Assembly (NCBI RefSeq): GCF_015472005.1
Contig: NZ_BMAQ01000048.1
Location: forward strand, 1 to 64,000
DNA: 64,000 nucleotides
Direction: 5' to 3'
Source: Insulibacter thermoxylanivorax
GTDB lineage: Bacteria; Bacillota; Bacilli; Paenibacillales; DA-C8
Shown: in pieces, positions 15,782-24,612 of the stretch
Numbering within the stretch: the first letter of the stretch is position 1
Layout: every line of letters begins with the position of its first letter
The notes under the pieces: model-generated
Database searches by the model: none
Seen by the model: only the letters and a program-made list of their open reading frames with translations
Told to the model about the DNA's origin: nothing
Position numbers and translations under genes: made by a program

Positions 15782-17035
15782 TTACATAGGTTCTATTAGA
15801 GCTGACAGCGATCTGTCAATGACTTCATTCTGCTCGATTCCTGAGATTCCGCGGGCGATCTTGCCGCCGATCTTGCTGCGCAAACCGGGGATCAAACGGG
15901 TAGAGAACATGCCGAGCATCTTCATCGTGTGAGCGATAGGACTTGGTGTGTAAACAACAGTGGACATGAAGTTGGAGCGCGAGATAATGTCTTCATTGAT
16001 GGGTTTGCGAATCTGCTCGTAAATCTCATATGCCTTCTCCAAGCTGATCGATCCAGCAAAATAGCGGTACAATAACTCGCTGAGCAGATCCGCATCCTGG
16101 ATCGCCATGTTCATCCCTTGACCCGAACTAGCGTGGGTCAGATGGGCGGCATCCCCGATCAGCGCGATCCCTTGGCGTGAATACTGCTCCGCATGCATGC
16201 GCACCATCTTGTAGATATGTTCCCCCTCTCGTTGGATGGGAACGGATTGGAGTTTGGGCACGCGCTTCGTTAACTCGGCCACTAACTGTTCATCCGTCAT
16301 CTTACGCCACTTGGAAGCTTCTCCAGAGGGGACGACGATGGTGATGCGCATCTGTTGATCGGGCAGCGGGATCAAGACCACCGCACCGTCGCGATGCAGA
16401 TGCACCTGGGTGCGCAGATCTCCAGCGTACCAATCCGGCCGCACCATATGAAGGACGACAAGCTCGTGATTGTAAACTTGGCGATCCGCACGAATTCCCA
16501 ATTGCCCGCGAATCGTCGAGAGTCCGCCGTCTGCTGCGATGATGACAGGCGCTTGGTATACTGTTTCGTTTCCGCCCTGCCGCACGACTACGCCGCAGGC
16601 CTGCTGCTGATCGTCGAAGATGACTCGGTCCACGAGCACTCCCCGCTGGATCACTACCTGTTCATGTTTGGCTGCATAATCCAGCAGACCTTGCTCGATA
16701 TAGCGATGGGGGATGTTCAAGATGTAGTTATACTTGCTGCCGCTGATTGGCTTAAGGTCGATTTTCATCAATTGTTTGAGGACGGGATGGTGCAGTTCGA
16801 TGCCGTAAGACTTGAGATTGGGGTACTTGACGAGATCGGGCAGTGCTCCCCAGCGTTCCAGGATCTCCAGGGTTCGCGGCTGCAAGCCGTCACCGCGGTT
16901 CATGCTTCCAGGGTCTTTGCGGCGGTCGAAGAGCAGCACTTTAAGATTGTATCTGGCCAGAGCGCAGGCCAATGAGGCTCCGGCAACAGCACCGCCAACG
17001 ATGATAACATTGGCGTCATAGCGGTTGTTGGACAT
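15782..17035 (-). CDS. FAD-dependent aromatic-ring-type monooxygenase
   Basis: 417 residues. The N-terminal FAD motif VIIVGGAVAGASLACALARY, the middle VIIAADGGLSTIRGQLG (the DG fingerprint) and the late GIALIGDAAHLTHASSGQGM (GD motif) define the class A flavoprotein monooxygenases that hydroxylate aromatic or polyketide substrates using NAD(P)H and oxygen. The start at 17035 is chosen because AAGGAGG lies 8 bases upstream. A longer reading would include this site. It follows the SDR gene by 25 bases in a TetR-SDR-monooxygenase series, suggesting modification or breakdown of a small hydrophobic compound. The substrate is unknown. Confidence 0.85.
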   Translation of the reverse strand: MSNNRYDANVIIVGGAVAGASLACALARYNLKVLLFDRRKDPGSMNRGDGLQPRTLEILERWGALPDLVKYPNLKSYGIELHHPVLKQLMKIDLKPISGSKYNYILNIPHRYIEQGLLDYAAKHEQVVIQRGVLVDRVIFDDQQQACGVVVRQGGNETVYQAPVIIAADGGLSTIRGQLGIRADRQVYNHELVVLHMVRPDWYAGDLRTQVHLHRDGAVVLIPLPDQQMRITIVVPSGEASKWRKMTDEQLVAELTKRVPKLQSVPIQREGEHIYKMVRMHAEQYSRQGIALIGDAAHLTHASSGQGMNMAIQDADLLSELLYRYFAGSISLEKAYEIYEQIRKPINEDIISRSNFMSTVVYTPSPIAHTMKMLGMFSTRLIPGLRSKIGGKIARGISGIEQNEVIDRSLSALIEPM

Positions 17036-17060
17036 CTTGCATGCCTCCTTCATTAATTCA

Positions 17061-17831
17061 TTAAGTAGTGATCTTCTGAATGATTCGGTTTGCCATGCCG
17101 GGCATAAACTTTGTGAGCTGTGTCAACATGAAGCTCTGACGGCCGATGATGACTTCCTTTTTGTTGGCTTGGATCGCCTGGATCATCTTGCGGGCAGTTT
17201 CCTCCACATCTAGGGATCCGGACTTGCCGTACCAATGAGGGATGCGGTCGCCGAGATGGGCGCTGATGTTCGTGTTCATATGGCCGGGACTGAGCAAGTT
17301 CACGTGGACATTCGTATGCCGCAATTCCCTCTGCAGACCGCGGGCAAAGCAGGTGATGGCGGCTTTCGTAGCTCCGTAGGAGACCATCTGCGGGAAGGCG
17401 GCTTCTCCCATCACCGAGGAGATGAAGACGAGCTGCCCTTGATTGCGTTCCAACATGTGCGGCAGGATATGTCTGGCACAGCGGATGATGCCGACGACAT
17501 TGGTCTGGAACATCGCATCAACCTCATTGATATCCAGTTCATGGACCCGGTCGATGAACTGGATCCCCGAGCTTAAGATGGCGATGTCGATGTGTTTGAA
17601 ACGATCGATGACGTTCTCCACCAGCTCGGAGACGGATTCCTCTGAGCATACATCACAGGTATATACCCAGCTTTCCTTTCCTGTCTTTAATAATTCTTGC
17701 TGCAATTTCTTAAGGGTTGGTGCGGATCGTGAAGCGAGGATGACTTTCGCGTCGAGCGAAGCCGCTTGCTTGGCGATGGCCCGCCCGATTCCGCTGGATG
17801 CTCCAAGGACGAGAACAACTTTGCCTTGCAC
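17061..17831 (-). CDS. Short-chain dehydrogenase/reductase
   Basis: 257 residues with a classical SDR Rossmann fold. The cofactor motif GASSGIG is at about 10-16. The catalytic tetrad is visible in order: Asn in FQTNVVGI, Ser in FISSVMG, and Tyr and Lys in SYGATKAA. RS after the second strand (ILASRSA) favours NADP. It starts at GTG, with AAGGAG 9 bases upstream. That ribosome site overlaps the TetR stop codon, so translation of the two is probably coupled. The hydrophobic C-terminal part (FMLTQLTKFMPGMANRIIQK) is like SDRs acting on lipid-like substrates. Confidence 0.88.
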   Translation of the reverse strand: MQGKVVLVLGASSGIGRAIAKQAASLDAKVILASRSAPTLKKLQQELLKTGKESWVYTCDVCSEESVSELVENVIDRFKHIDIAILSSGIQFIDRVHELDINEVDAMFQTNVVGIIRCARHILPHMLERNQGQLVFISSVMGEAAFPQMVSYGATKAAITCFARGLQRELRHTNVHVNLLSPGHMNTNISAHLGDRIPHWYGKSGSLDVEETARKMIQAIQANKKEVIIGRQSFMLTQLTKFMPGMANRIIQKITT

Positions 17832-17837
17832 GATGAA

Positions 17838-18434
17838 TCACTCCTTCAATAATATTCCATTAAAGATGATGTCTGAGACGAGAGTCAGCGCTTGCGAGTA
17901 GGTAAGATGATGCTCCGCCATGACGGATTCCTTCGTGAAATGTTCGATGGATACCATGAGCAGTTGCACGAGGATTTGCGGGTTATAGTCTTTGATCAAG
18001 CCTTCCCGGATCGCCGCTTCGAAGAGAGAACCGTATCTGGCCAGGCGAATGCTGCGCTCCCGCATGATATGCTCCCAGAGAGAGGGATAGATTGCTTCAA
18101 TTTCATAGACCTGCTCGACGGAGAAGAAACTTAGCTTATCGGCCACAAGCGCCAGCAGCTTCTTGATCTTCTCGATGATGTTCAAGTTGGGATCCTGGGC
18201 TACGGGTAATATGGCGGCATCGATGGACTCGAACACATAATCGATGCAGGCAGCGACCAGGGCTTCCTTGTTGTCGAACAGTTTGTAGATCGTCTTCTTG
18301 CTGATGCTGAGCTGCGCAGCGATCTCATCCAGCAGAACATGGCTGAAACCAAGCTTCATTCCAAGATCGATGTAGGTTTCGATGACTTTCGTGCGCAGTT
18401 CCAATTGGCTGGAAGTAAGCATTCGGTGGTTCAT
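17838..18434 (-). CDS. TetR/AcrR-family transcriptional regulator
   Basis: 198 residues. The N-terminal helix-turn-helix reads LGFSHVLLDEIAAQLSISKK followed by TIYKLFDNKEALV, the standard TetR recognition helix. The C-terminal ligand domain is variable. GGAGGG lies just before the ATG at 18434. It is first in the order TetR-SDR-monooxygenase-NarL regulator and probably represses its own operon until a ligand binds. The 325-base region upstream is shared with the divergent aldolase gene. Confidence 0.9.
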   Translation of the reverse strand: MNHRMLTSSQLELRTKVIETYIDLGMKLGFSHVLLDEIAAQLSISKKTIYKLFDNKEALVAACIDYVFESIDAAILPVAQDPNLNIIEKIKKLLALVADKLSFFSVEQVYEIEAIYPSLWEHIMRERSIRLARYGSLFEAAIREGLIKDYNPQILVQLLMVSIEHFTKESVMAEHHLTYSQALTLVSDIIFNGILLKE

Positions 18435-18759
18435 GGTTGCCCTCCTATATGAATAGATACTCCAAGTAAGATCACAAACGGAAACTCAAACAAGAAACCC
18501 AGTTCCCATAATCAGTTTCCAATTTAACAAAGCATGGGAACATTGTCAATATATTCTTCGCAAATTTGCTTCAAGGCCGGTGCAAAAGCCGGTTGTTCGA
18601 GCGTTCGACGACCGGCGTTTCTTTGTTTATTTTGATTTGATGTTGGATAATGATTGTTTAATTTGCGTTTGTGTTGTTTTTATCACATATGGGATTTGTT
18701 TCGCTGTGATACTATAATAGATATAATGACTAAGATCAAAGAAAAAGAGGCGAGCCGAT
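18435..18759. other. Divergent intergenic region between tetR-type and aldolase genes
   Basis: No gene is seen. It should carry promoters for both sides. On the plus strand there is a TATAAT at 18713-18718 before the aldolase gene, without a good -35 box. A strong hairpin lies at 18588-18616 (listed separately). Confidence 0.6.
18588..18629 (+). terminator. Strong hairpin with T-rich tail inside the divergent region
   Basis: GCCGGT-T-GTTCGA-GCG-TTCGAC-G-ACCGGC (18588-18616) is followed by GTTTCTTTGTTTA. It looks like an intrinsic terminator in the plus direction, yet no plus-strand gene precedes it. It could end a short untranslated RNA or belong to the leader of the aldolase gene. Confidence 0.45.
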
Positions 18760-20076
18760 ATGAGATACGATATGCTGCATCCAGCGGAACAATTGTTGAT
18801 GATCATGGATCGCATCTACACCTATGGGATGACGACCACCTCCGGCGGCAACCTGTCGATCAAGGATGCTAACGGGGACATCTGGATCACCCCGGCGGGG
18901 ATCGACAAAGGGGAACTGACCAGCGCGGACATGGTCTGTGTGAAACCGGACGGCACCATCGTGGGCAAACACCGTCCATCCAGTGAGTTTCCTTTCCATA
19001 AGCTGATCTATGAGAAACGGCCGGACCTTGGAGCGATCGTGCATGCTCATCCTCCGGCGCTTGTGTCCTTCAGCATCGTGCGCAAGATTCCGAATACGAG
19101 GCTCCTGCCCAATGAACGGAGGATCTGCGGCGAGATCGACTTCGCCGTGTATGCCCTTCCAGGAAGCGAGGAGCTTGGACAGAATATCGCTGAAGTCTTC
19201 GCACGCGGCATCAACACCGTCATGCTGGAGAACCACGGGGTAGTCGTGGGTGCGGAGAATCTCTTCGATGCATTCTGTCTCTTCGAGACCCTTGATTACT
19301 GCGCATGTCTGGAGATCGAGGCAACGCGCTGCAGCGATCAGCCGATCGTACTCACCGATGAAGATTATGAGATCATCCGCATGAAAGGCGAGGTTCCGAT
19401 CGACGAATACGAGCCCGCTGAATCGCCGTCTGAGGAAAGGGCGCTGCGCAGGGACATGGTGAAGTTCATCCGCCGCGCCTACAAACAGAGATTGTTTACC
19501 AGCACCCAGGGAACCTTCTCCCATCGCTTGGACGGGGATAACTTCTTGATCACGCCGCATGGCATGGACCGGATGCTCATGGAGCCGGAAGATCTCATCG
19601 TGATCCGGGATGGCCGCAAGCCGCGGGGGACGACGCCAAGCAAGTCCTGGCTCCTTCATCAGGAGATCTACAAACAGCATCCGCATGTCGATTCGATCAT
19701 CATCGCACATCCGCCGAATATCATGACCTTCGCGGTGACGGAGGGTGAATTCGATTCGCGGACGATTCCCGAAAGCTATATCTTGCTGCGGGGCACACCG
19801 AAACTGCCGTTCAACGCGGTCTATGAGAAACCGGCGGAAACTGCGGCGATCTTCGCCAAGCACACGCCGATAGCCCTGGTGAAGAACAACTGCGTCATCG
19901 TCACTGGACAGAGCTTGTTAAACGCCTATGACCGATTGGAAGTGGCCGAATACAGCGCGAAGTCGATCCTGATGGCAAAAACCTTAGGCGACATCGTCCA
20001 TATCGAGCAGTCGTCTATTCGCGATCTGGAACGAGCCTTCGGTCTGGAGCCGTGTCCTGACAACGCAGAACAATGA
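18760..20076 (+). CDS. Double-domain class II aldolase/adducin-family protein
   Basis: 438 residues, about twice the usual 200-230, made of two class II aldolase domains in tandem. Domain 1 (about 1-215) has the full set for a zinc-dependent fuculose/rhamnulose/ribulose-phosphate-type aldolase or epimerase: SGGNLS, acidic PSSEFPFHK, VHAHPP and LENHGVV. Domain 2 (about 225-430) keeps the fold (STQGTFSHRL, LITPHGMD) but reads PSKSWLLHQ, IIAHPPN and VKNNCVI. The acid and two of three metal His residues are therefore replaced, and it is probably inactive or regulatory. GAGGCGAG lies about 10 bases before the ATG. No kinase or isomerase is adjacent, so the substrate is unknown. Confidence 0.82.
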   Translation: MRYDMLHPAEQLLMIMDRIYTYGMTTTSGGNLSIKDANGDIWITPAGIDKGELTSADMVCVKPDGTIVGKHRPSSEFPFHKLIYEKRPDLGAIVHAHPPALVSFSIVRKIPNTRLLPNERRICGEIDFAVYALPGSEELGQNIAEVFARGINTVMLENHGVVVGAENLFDAFCLFETLDYCACLEIEATRCSDQPIVLTDEDYEIIRMKGEVPIDEYEPAESPSEERALRRDMVKFIRRAYKQRLFTSTQGTFSHRLDGDNFLITPHGMDRMLMEPEDLIVIRDGRKPRGTTPSKSWLLHQEIYKQHPHVDSIIIAHPPNIMTFAVTEGEFDSRTIPESYILLRGTPKLPFNAVYEKPAETAAIFAKHTPIALVKNNCVIVTGQSLLNAYDRLEVAEYSAKSILMAKTLGDIVHIEQSSIRDLERAFGLEPCPDNAEQ

Positions 20077-20486
20077 TGAAGCAGGCGAACATGCGTTTCT
20101 GCGCCGGATCGCTCAGTGATCCTCAGCGGTGCCGATCAGACATATACGCTTAGAATATCCTATCAGCAAAGGCATGGTCCGTTGAATGATCATGCTTTTT
20201 TTGCATGGGAAAGGGATGGCGGAATTTGCTGATTCGGTGCCGCGGGCCTTGCCCAGCCTTCCAATCTGCAAATGGAACGTCCATCAAGATGCTATAATAA
20301 TATAGAAGAGAAGATCTGGTCCATTTCAACTAAGAAGGGCAGCAAACGCCGCATGTAAGGCCTGATGAGCACAGCATGGCGACGGAGTTGGGCGTATGAG
20401 TTGACCGTAAAGACATAGGAAATGCGAAGTTTGTACCGGTACTGAATCAGCGTAACGAACGATCTCGAATAAGGAGTGTCGTGAAG
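20077..20486. other. Gene-free stretch with a probable terminator and a long leader
   Basis: GCATG and CATGC arms followed by TTTTTTT (about 20173-20204) form a weak terminator for the aldolase gene. An extended -10 box, TGCTATAAT (20290-20298), probably starts the arginase-family transcript. That leaves a leader of roughly 180 bases before its start codon. I recognise no known riboswitch in it. Confidence 0.5.
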
Positions 20487-21272
20487 ATGAGCAAGGTAAC
20501 GGTGTTAAACTTTGATCATGCATTAAGGCCGCAGAATTATTGGCAGCAGCCTGCCGTAGAGTGGATCGATCTGACAGATCTCAACAGGACGAATGGATAT
20601 TGTGCGATGGAATCCCTGGAGATGATTCGCAGAAGGCTGCAGGGGCGCAAGAACCGCGGGGTGACGCTGATCGGCAGAGGAAGCTACCACTATGTTTCGT
20701 ATGTCTTGATCTCGGAGATTAAACGGCCGTTCACGCTGCTGCTTTTTGATCATCATCCGGATATGATGGAGGCCCCAGGTCCTGATCACATCTCCTGCGG
20801 CTCGTGGGTGCTGCAAGCTATGCAGGATCTGCCGAATCTGCGCAAAGTGATCCTGATCGGCGCCGCGGACCGATGGGCCGAAGAGATTCCGCTCAGCTTT
20901 CGGAACAGGGTGAAGGTCTATCCGGAAAGTGTTCTGCAGGAGGGCTTAGACGGCCGTGAACTAGCCGAGGAGATCCGCACGGATCTCGTCTATATCAGCG
21001 TCGATAAGGATGTATTGGATCGAAGGGAAGCAGTGACGGACTGGGATCAGGGGAGCATGGCGGTGCAGCAGGTTATCGACCTGTGTGAGACGGCAACGGA
21101 AGACCATCAGGTGATAGGCGGTGACCTGTGCGGCGAACAGCCGGTATCCCCGGTGCTGGCCTGCCAACCCGCCAGCCGTCAAGGCATCCTGTTGAATGAG
21201 CGGGCGAATATCCGCATCGCGAAGGCGATCTTGCATCGCATGAAGCAACAATCGGCGAGCAAGGTTTCCTAA
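20487..21272 (+). CDS. Arginase/agmatinase-family (ureohydrolase) protein
   Basis: 261 residues of the binuclear-manganese ureohydrolase fold. Metal-binding motifs are visible as LLFDHHPDM (the DxHxD-like site) and YISVDKDVLD (the SxDxDxxDP-like site), followed by VIGGDLCGE. The first conserved His of the family (GGDHS) is represented by LIGRGSYHY, so that position is unusual. The family includes arginase, agmatinase, guanidinobutyrase and formiminoglutamase. The divergence from all of these motifs prevents naming a substrate. AAGGAG precedes both GTG 20481 and ATG 20487. The ATG has the better spacing (10 bases). It is a single gene with a long leader. Confidence 0.75.
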   Translation: MSKVTVLNFDHALRPQNYWQQPAVEWIDLTDLNRTNGYCAMESLEMIRRRLQGRKNRGVTLIGRGSYHYVSYVLISEIKRPFTLLLFDHHPDMMEAPGPDHISCGSWVLQAMQDLPNLRKVILIGAADRWAEEIPLSFRNRVKVYPESVLQEGLDGRELAEEIRTDLVYISVDKDVLDRREAVTDWDQGSMAVQQVIDLCETATEDHQVIGGDLCGEQPVSPVLACQPASRQGILLNERANIRIAKAILHRMKQQSASKVS

Positions 21273-21392
21273 GCTGCTGACCAGCTCTGAGCATCAGCAG
21301 CAAGGCGTGCTGTTGCTTCCCCAGGAGGGTACGCCCCCTGGGCGGGACTCTCTAAGAGGCGAAGGAAGCGGCGGGGGGGGGTCTGAGGAATC

Positions 21393-21779
21393 TTAGGACG
21401 GCTTCTTACGAATCGCCACGGTGCAGCGAGAGACGCAGATGAGCCGATCTTTGTCGTCCGTGATCTTAATATCCCAGACCATCGTCGTTCGGCCGCGATG
21501 CAGCGGGACCGCCGTCGCTGTCACTTGACCATCGGCGACGCTGCGGAGATGGTTGGCATTGATCTCCATTCCGACGGCATATTCCTGCTCTTGATCGATG
21601 TTCGCGAAGGTACCGAGGCTCGCCGCTGTTTCGGCCAGCACTACGGAGGCTCCGCCATGCAGCAATCCGAAGGGCTGGCGCGTGCGGCCGTCGACAGGCA
21701 TCGTGCATACGACGCGGTCTGCGCTGAGATGTATGGTTTCGATGCCGAGCGTCTCCATGATCGTGCCCTGTTGATTCAT
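21393..21779 (-). CDS. Hotdog-fold thioesterase, probable DHNA-CoA hydrolase (MenI-like)
   Basis: 128 residues of the PaaI/YdiI hotdog family. LLHGGASVVLAETAASLG (about 40-57) carries the catalytic Glu on the central helix, and NANHLRSVADGQVTATAVPL completes the domain. Such enzymes hydrolyse 1,4-dihydroxy-2-naphthoyl-CoA, the step between MenB and MenA. The placement beside menA supports this role, although broader acyl-CoA specificity is possible. AAGGAGG lies 8 bases before the ATG at 21779. Confidence 0.78.
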   Translation of the reverse strand: MNQQGTIMETLGIETIHLSADRVVCTMPVDGRTRQPFGLLHGGASVVLAETAASLGTFANIDQEQEYAVGMEINANHLRSVADGQVTATAVPLHRGRTTMVWDIKITDDKDRLICVSRCTVAIRKKPS

Positions 21780-21874
21780 CAAGAGTTCCTCCTTGTATAA
21801 CTCATTGATTATTAAGCCATGGTATGATTACTATGATACAAAACAAGGGATCGAAGCCATATGACGAGTTCACA

Positions 21875-21913
21875 GATATATAGAATAGATATATAGAACA
21901 GATATATAGAATA
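21875..21913. repeat. 13-bp tandem repeat, three units
   Basis: GATATATAGAA(T/C)A is repeated three times without gaps, between the thioesterase start and the menA terminator. Confidence 0.8.
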
Positions 21914-21938
21914 GAAGTACTCGCTGCCTGCCAATGCA

Positions 21939-21980
21939 CAAAAAGCTCGAACCGCCCGCCGACAGCAGGTGTTCGAGCCA
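21939..21980 (-). terminator. Terminator of menA
   Basis: On the minus strand GCTCGAAC (21971-21978 region) pairs with GTTCGAGC (21945-21952 region) across an 18-base loop, followed by TTTTTGTG. Confidence 0.8.
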
Positions 21981-22003
21981 AGCTTCCTCGGGATCAGGAT
22001 GAG

Positions 22004-22924
22004 TTAAGAATGAGTGAAGAAACCGATCACTAGTCCGGCGGTCAGCAGCAAACCGAAGATCGTATTCAGCTGCGCGGTGGACCGCATCGCCGGCATCATC
22101 TCATAGGGCAGCGTCTTGCCTTGGAACTGCCGCACGGCCTGTATGGCCTTCGGGATGCTGAAGATGACCAGCAGCACCCACGGCGTCACGATGCCCAGGA
22201 AGACTAGGGCGATGGTGATGATGAAGGCTGCAGTGAAGATGGCCGCCAGGAGTTTGATCGCCCGCGGGCGACCGAGCAGGATCGCCAAGGTCTTGCGGCC
22301 ATGCTCCTTGTCCCCGTCCAGGTCGCGGATGTTGTTGGACAGATTAATCGCTCCGATCAGAAGCCCGACGCTGATTGAAAGCAGGATGAAATCCATCGTC
22401 AGCATCCCCGTTTGGATATAGTAGGTGATCATGATGATCACCGGACCCATGAACAAGCCGGAGAACAACTCCCCCAACGGGGTGGACGAGATCGGAATCG
22501 GGCCGGCGCTGTACAGATAGCTTACGAGAATCGAGAGCGAACCGACGGCAGCGACCCACCAGGAACTTTCCATACAGATATAAACGCCGATCGCAACCGC
22601 GAAGAGATAGAAAAGAATGGCTAGATTGCGTACCGTTCGCGGCGAGACGCCGTCGCGGACGATCGTTCCGCCGATGCCGACGGAATGCTCGTTATCCAAG
22701 CCTCGCACGTAGTCGAAATATTCGTTGATCATATTCGTTGCGGCTTGAACCAGCACTGAGGCTGTTAACATCGCTATGAACAGCGGGATATGCAGTTGAT
22801 TGTGGAACAAGGCCATAGCGGTGCCGATGAAGACGGGCACGAAGGAGGCTGTCAAGGTATGGGGCCGCATGAGGCGCCACCAAACTTGGGCAGAGGCGGT
22901 TGTGGACTGTACTTGGATCTGCAT
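22004..22924 (-). CDS. menA: 1,4-dihydroxy-2-naphthoate polyprenyltransferase
   Basis: Attaches the polyprenyl tail to DHNA at the membrane, giving demethylmenaquinone. 306 residues with about eight helices of the UbiA superfamily. Both Asp-rich prenyl-diphosphate/magnesium motifs are present: NMINEYFDYVRGLD (about 65-78) and NNIRDLDGDKEHGRKTLAILLG (about 195-216, split by one helix turn). GGGAGG lies 8 bases before the ATG. It is transcribed away from menF-D-H-B-E-C, with divergent promoters between them. Confidence 0.95.
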   Translation of the reverse strand: MQIQVQSTTASAQVWWRLMRPHTLTASFVPVFIGTAMALFHNQLHIPLFIAMLTASVLVQAATNMINEYFDYVRGLDNEHSVGIGGTIVRDGVSPRTVRNLAILFYLFAVAIGVYICMESSWWVAAVGSLSILVSYLYSAGPIPISSTPLGELFSGLFMGPVIIMITYYIQTGMLTMDFILLSISVGLLIGAINLSNNIRDLDGDKEHGRKTLAILLGRPRAIKLLAAIFTAAFIITIALVFLGIVTPWVLLVIFSIPKAIQAVRQFQGKTLPYEMMPAMRSTAQLNTIFGLLLTAGLVIGFFTHS

Positions 22925-22993
22925 GGCTGTAACCTCCCTATCTCTATCCTATCCCTCAAATCTCTAACAATAGACCAACATCGTCCATATATC

Positions 22994-23023
22994 ATCATAG
23001 TTATTACTATAGAATGAATTCAA
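22994..23023 (-). promoter_or_regulatory. Probable menA promoter
   Basis: On the minus strand TTGAAT (23018-23023), an 18-base spacer and TATGAT (22994-22999) form a sigma-A-like promoter 70 bases before menA. Confidence 0.6.
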
Positions 23024-23079
23024 GTTAAGTTTATGGTAATCAGCCCTATGGTGTCAACGGTTGAAAACCATGACGCAAG

Positions 23080-23109
23080 TTGACGTAATGAAGGACAGAA
23101 GTGTATTCT
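23080..23109 (+). promoter_or_regulatory. Probable promoter of the menF-C operon
   Basis: TTGACG (23080-23085), an 18-base spacer and TATTCT (23104-23109) lie 27 bases before the menF start. Confidence 0.55.
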
Positions 23110-23135
23110 TATAACAGATTTTTGAGCGCATAGTG

Positions 23136-24612
23136 ATGACAAGGGTGAAAACAGTGATATACGGCATGAATGCACATCATTTACAGCAGCTGTTGAACGA
23201 TGGCAATCAGCTTCTGGAAGAAGGGAGACGACTTGCTGTCCGCAGAGGACAGGCAGTGCTGGTCAGTACCGTTTGCCGGGCGGACGGTGCGGATTTACTG
23301 TCTCTTTTTTCATATAAGGAGAAAGGTTTCGCGGAGAACCGTTTTTTTTTGGTCTGAACCCGGTAGGAAGCTTACCTTCGCCGGTCTCGGCTGTGCTTAT
23401 CTGATCGAGTCCGACAAGGTTTCCGGGCGCTATCAGGAGATCGAGCGGCGCTGGGCGGAGATCGCTGCCCGCAGTATCGGATCGGAAGGAGCACCCGAAT
23501 ATGCGGGACCGCATCTGTTCGGCGGTTTTTCCTTTGATCCTCTGAATCCTTCTTCAAGCGACTGGAGGGAATACCCATCTGCTAGATTCGTCCTCCCCCG
23601 GATCATGTTCACGCATAGAGAGGACGGCGTCTGGATCACGCTGAACAAAATCGTATCGGAATATAGCGAAACTCTGGATTGGCAAGAGGAAATCGATTTC
23701 CTGGCCGCTTGCGATTCGCAAGATCTGAGCGAAGAAGAGACCGCGCACGCAGATGCGGACATTATATATAAGGAAGAAATATCCCCAACTGACTGGATGC
23801 AAGCCGTTGAGGAGGCAGCGGAAGCGATTCGGGCGGGCGAGATGGAGAAGGTGGTGCTTGCGCGTTCGATCCGGCTATACGCGGAGCAGGATTATCCGAT
23901 CGCGGCGATCCTGCGGCGCTTGCTGCAAGAACAGACGAACAGCTATGTCTTCGCCTTCGGATACGGGAGCAGTTGTTTTGCAGGAGCTACGCCGGAGCGG
24001 CTGATGAGAAGCAAGGGCAGGGAATTCCATACCTTGTCCCTGGCCGGATCGATCGCCCGCGGCGCGACGGAGGCGGAAGATCAGAGGCTGGGTGAAGCGC
24101 TTTATCATGATCAGAAGAATCTCCATGAGCATCAGCTCACGGTACAGATGATCGTCGATGAGATGAGGGCGCTGTGCGAGCAGGTGGACGTGCCCGACGC
24201 CCCGATCCTGCACAAGCTGAAGGATATCCAGCATCTGCTCACGCCGATCACCGGTTGGGCACGGGAAGGGGCTACGCTGCTTCAGGCCGTAGAACGGCTG
24301 CACCCTACGCCGGCCTTGGGAGGCATGCCGCAGGATACGGCGATGGCGGCGATCCGCCGGTTCGAGAAGATGGACCGCGGATGGTATGCGGCGCCGGTCG
24401 GCTGGCTGAACCGTGAACAGGACGGGGAATTCGCCGTGGCTATTCGCTCGGCGCTGATCCGCGGCCGCGAAGCGGTGCTGTTCGCGGGGTGCGGCATCGT
24501 CGGCGATTCGGACCCGCACAGCGAATATGAGGAGACGGCTCTGAAGTTCCGGCCGATGCTGTCGGCTTTGGGGTATCTGAAGCAAGAGATTGAAGCCGAA
24601 TGTTGCAAATAA
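23136..24612 (+). CDS. menF: Isochorismate synthase MenF, split by a single-base frameshift
   Basis: Converts chorismate to isochorismate, the first committed step of menaquinone synthesis. The N-terminal ~70 residues (VIYGMNAHHLQQLL to EKGFAENRFF) are read in one frame that stops at 23357. The remaining ~420 residues continue in the next frame (WSEPGRKLTFAGLGCAYLIE onwards). The junction is a T9 run at 23342-23350. With eight T's the two halves join as ENRFFWSEPGRK, the expected family sequence. The chorismate-binding domain is complete, including EKVVLARSIRL, TPERLMR, LHPTPALGGMP and the late GCGIVGDSDPHSEYEE. Whether the extra T is a sequencing error, a real mutation or a slippage site cannot be told. 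Upstream ribosome-site evidence for the start is weak. Confidence 0.85.

Noticed and set aside
18736-19863. 375-codon open frame on the minus strand
   Set aside because: It lies entirely antisense to the aldolase gene, has no recognisable domain and reflects codon composition of the plus-strand gene.
20300-20486. Riboswitch before the arginase-family gene
   Set aside because: The long leader invites this idea, especially guanidine sensing, but none of the conserved blocks I know for guanidine or amino-acid riboswitches could be recognised.
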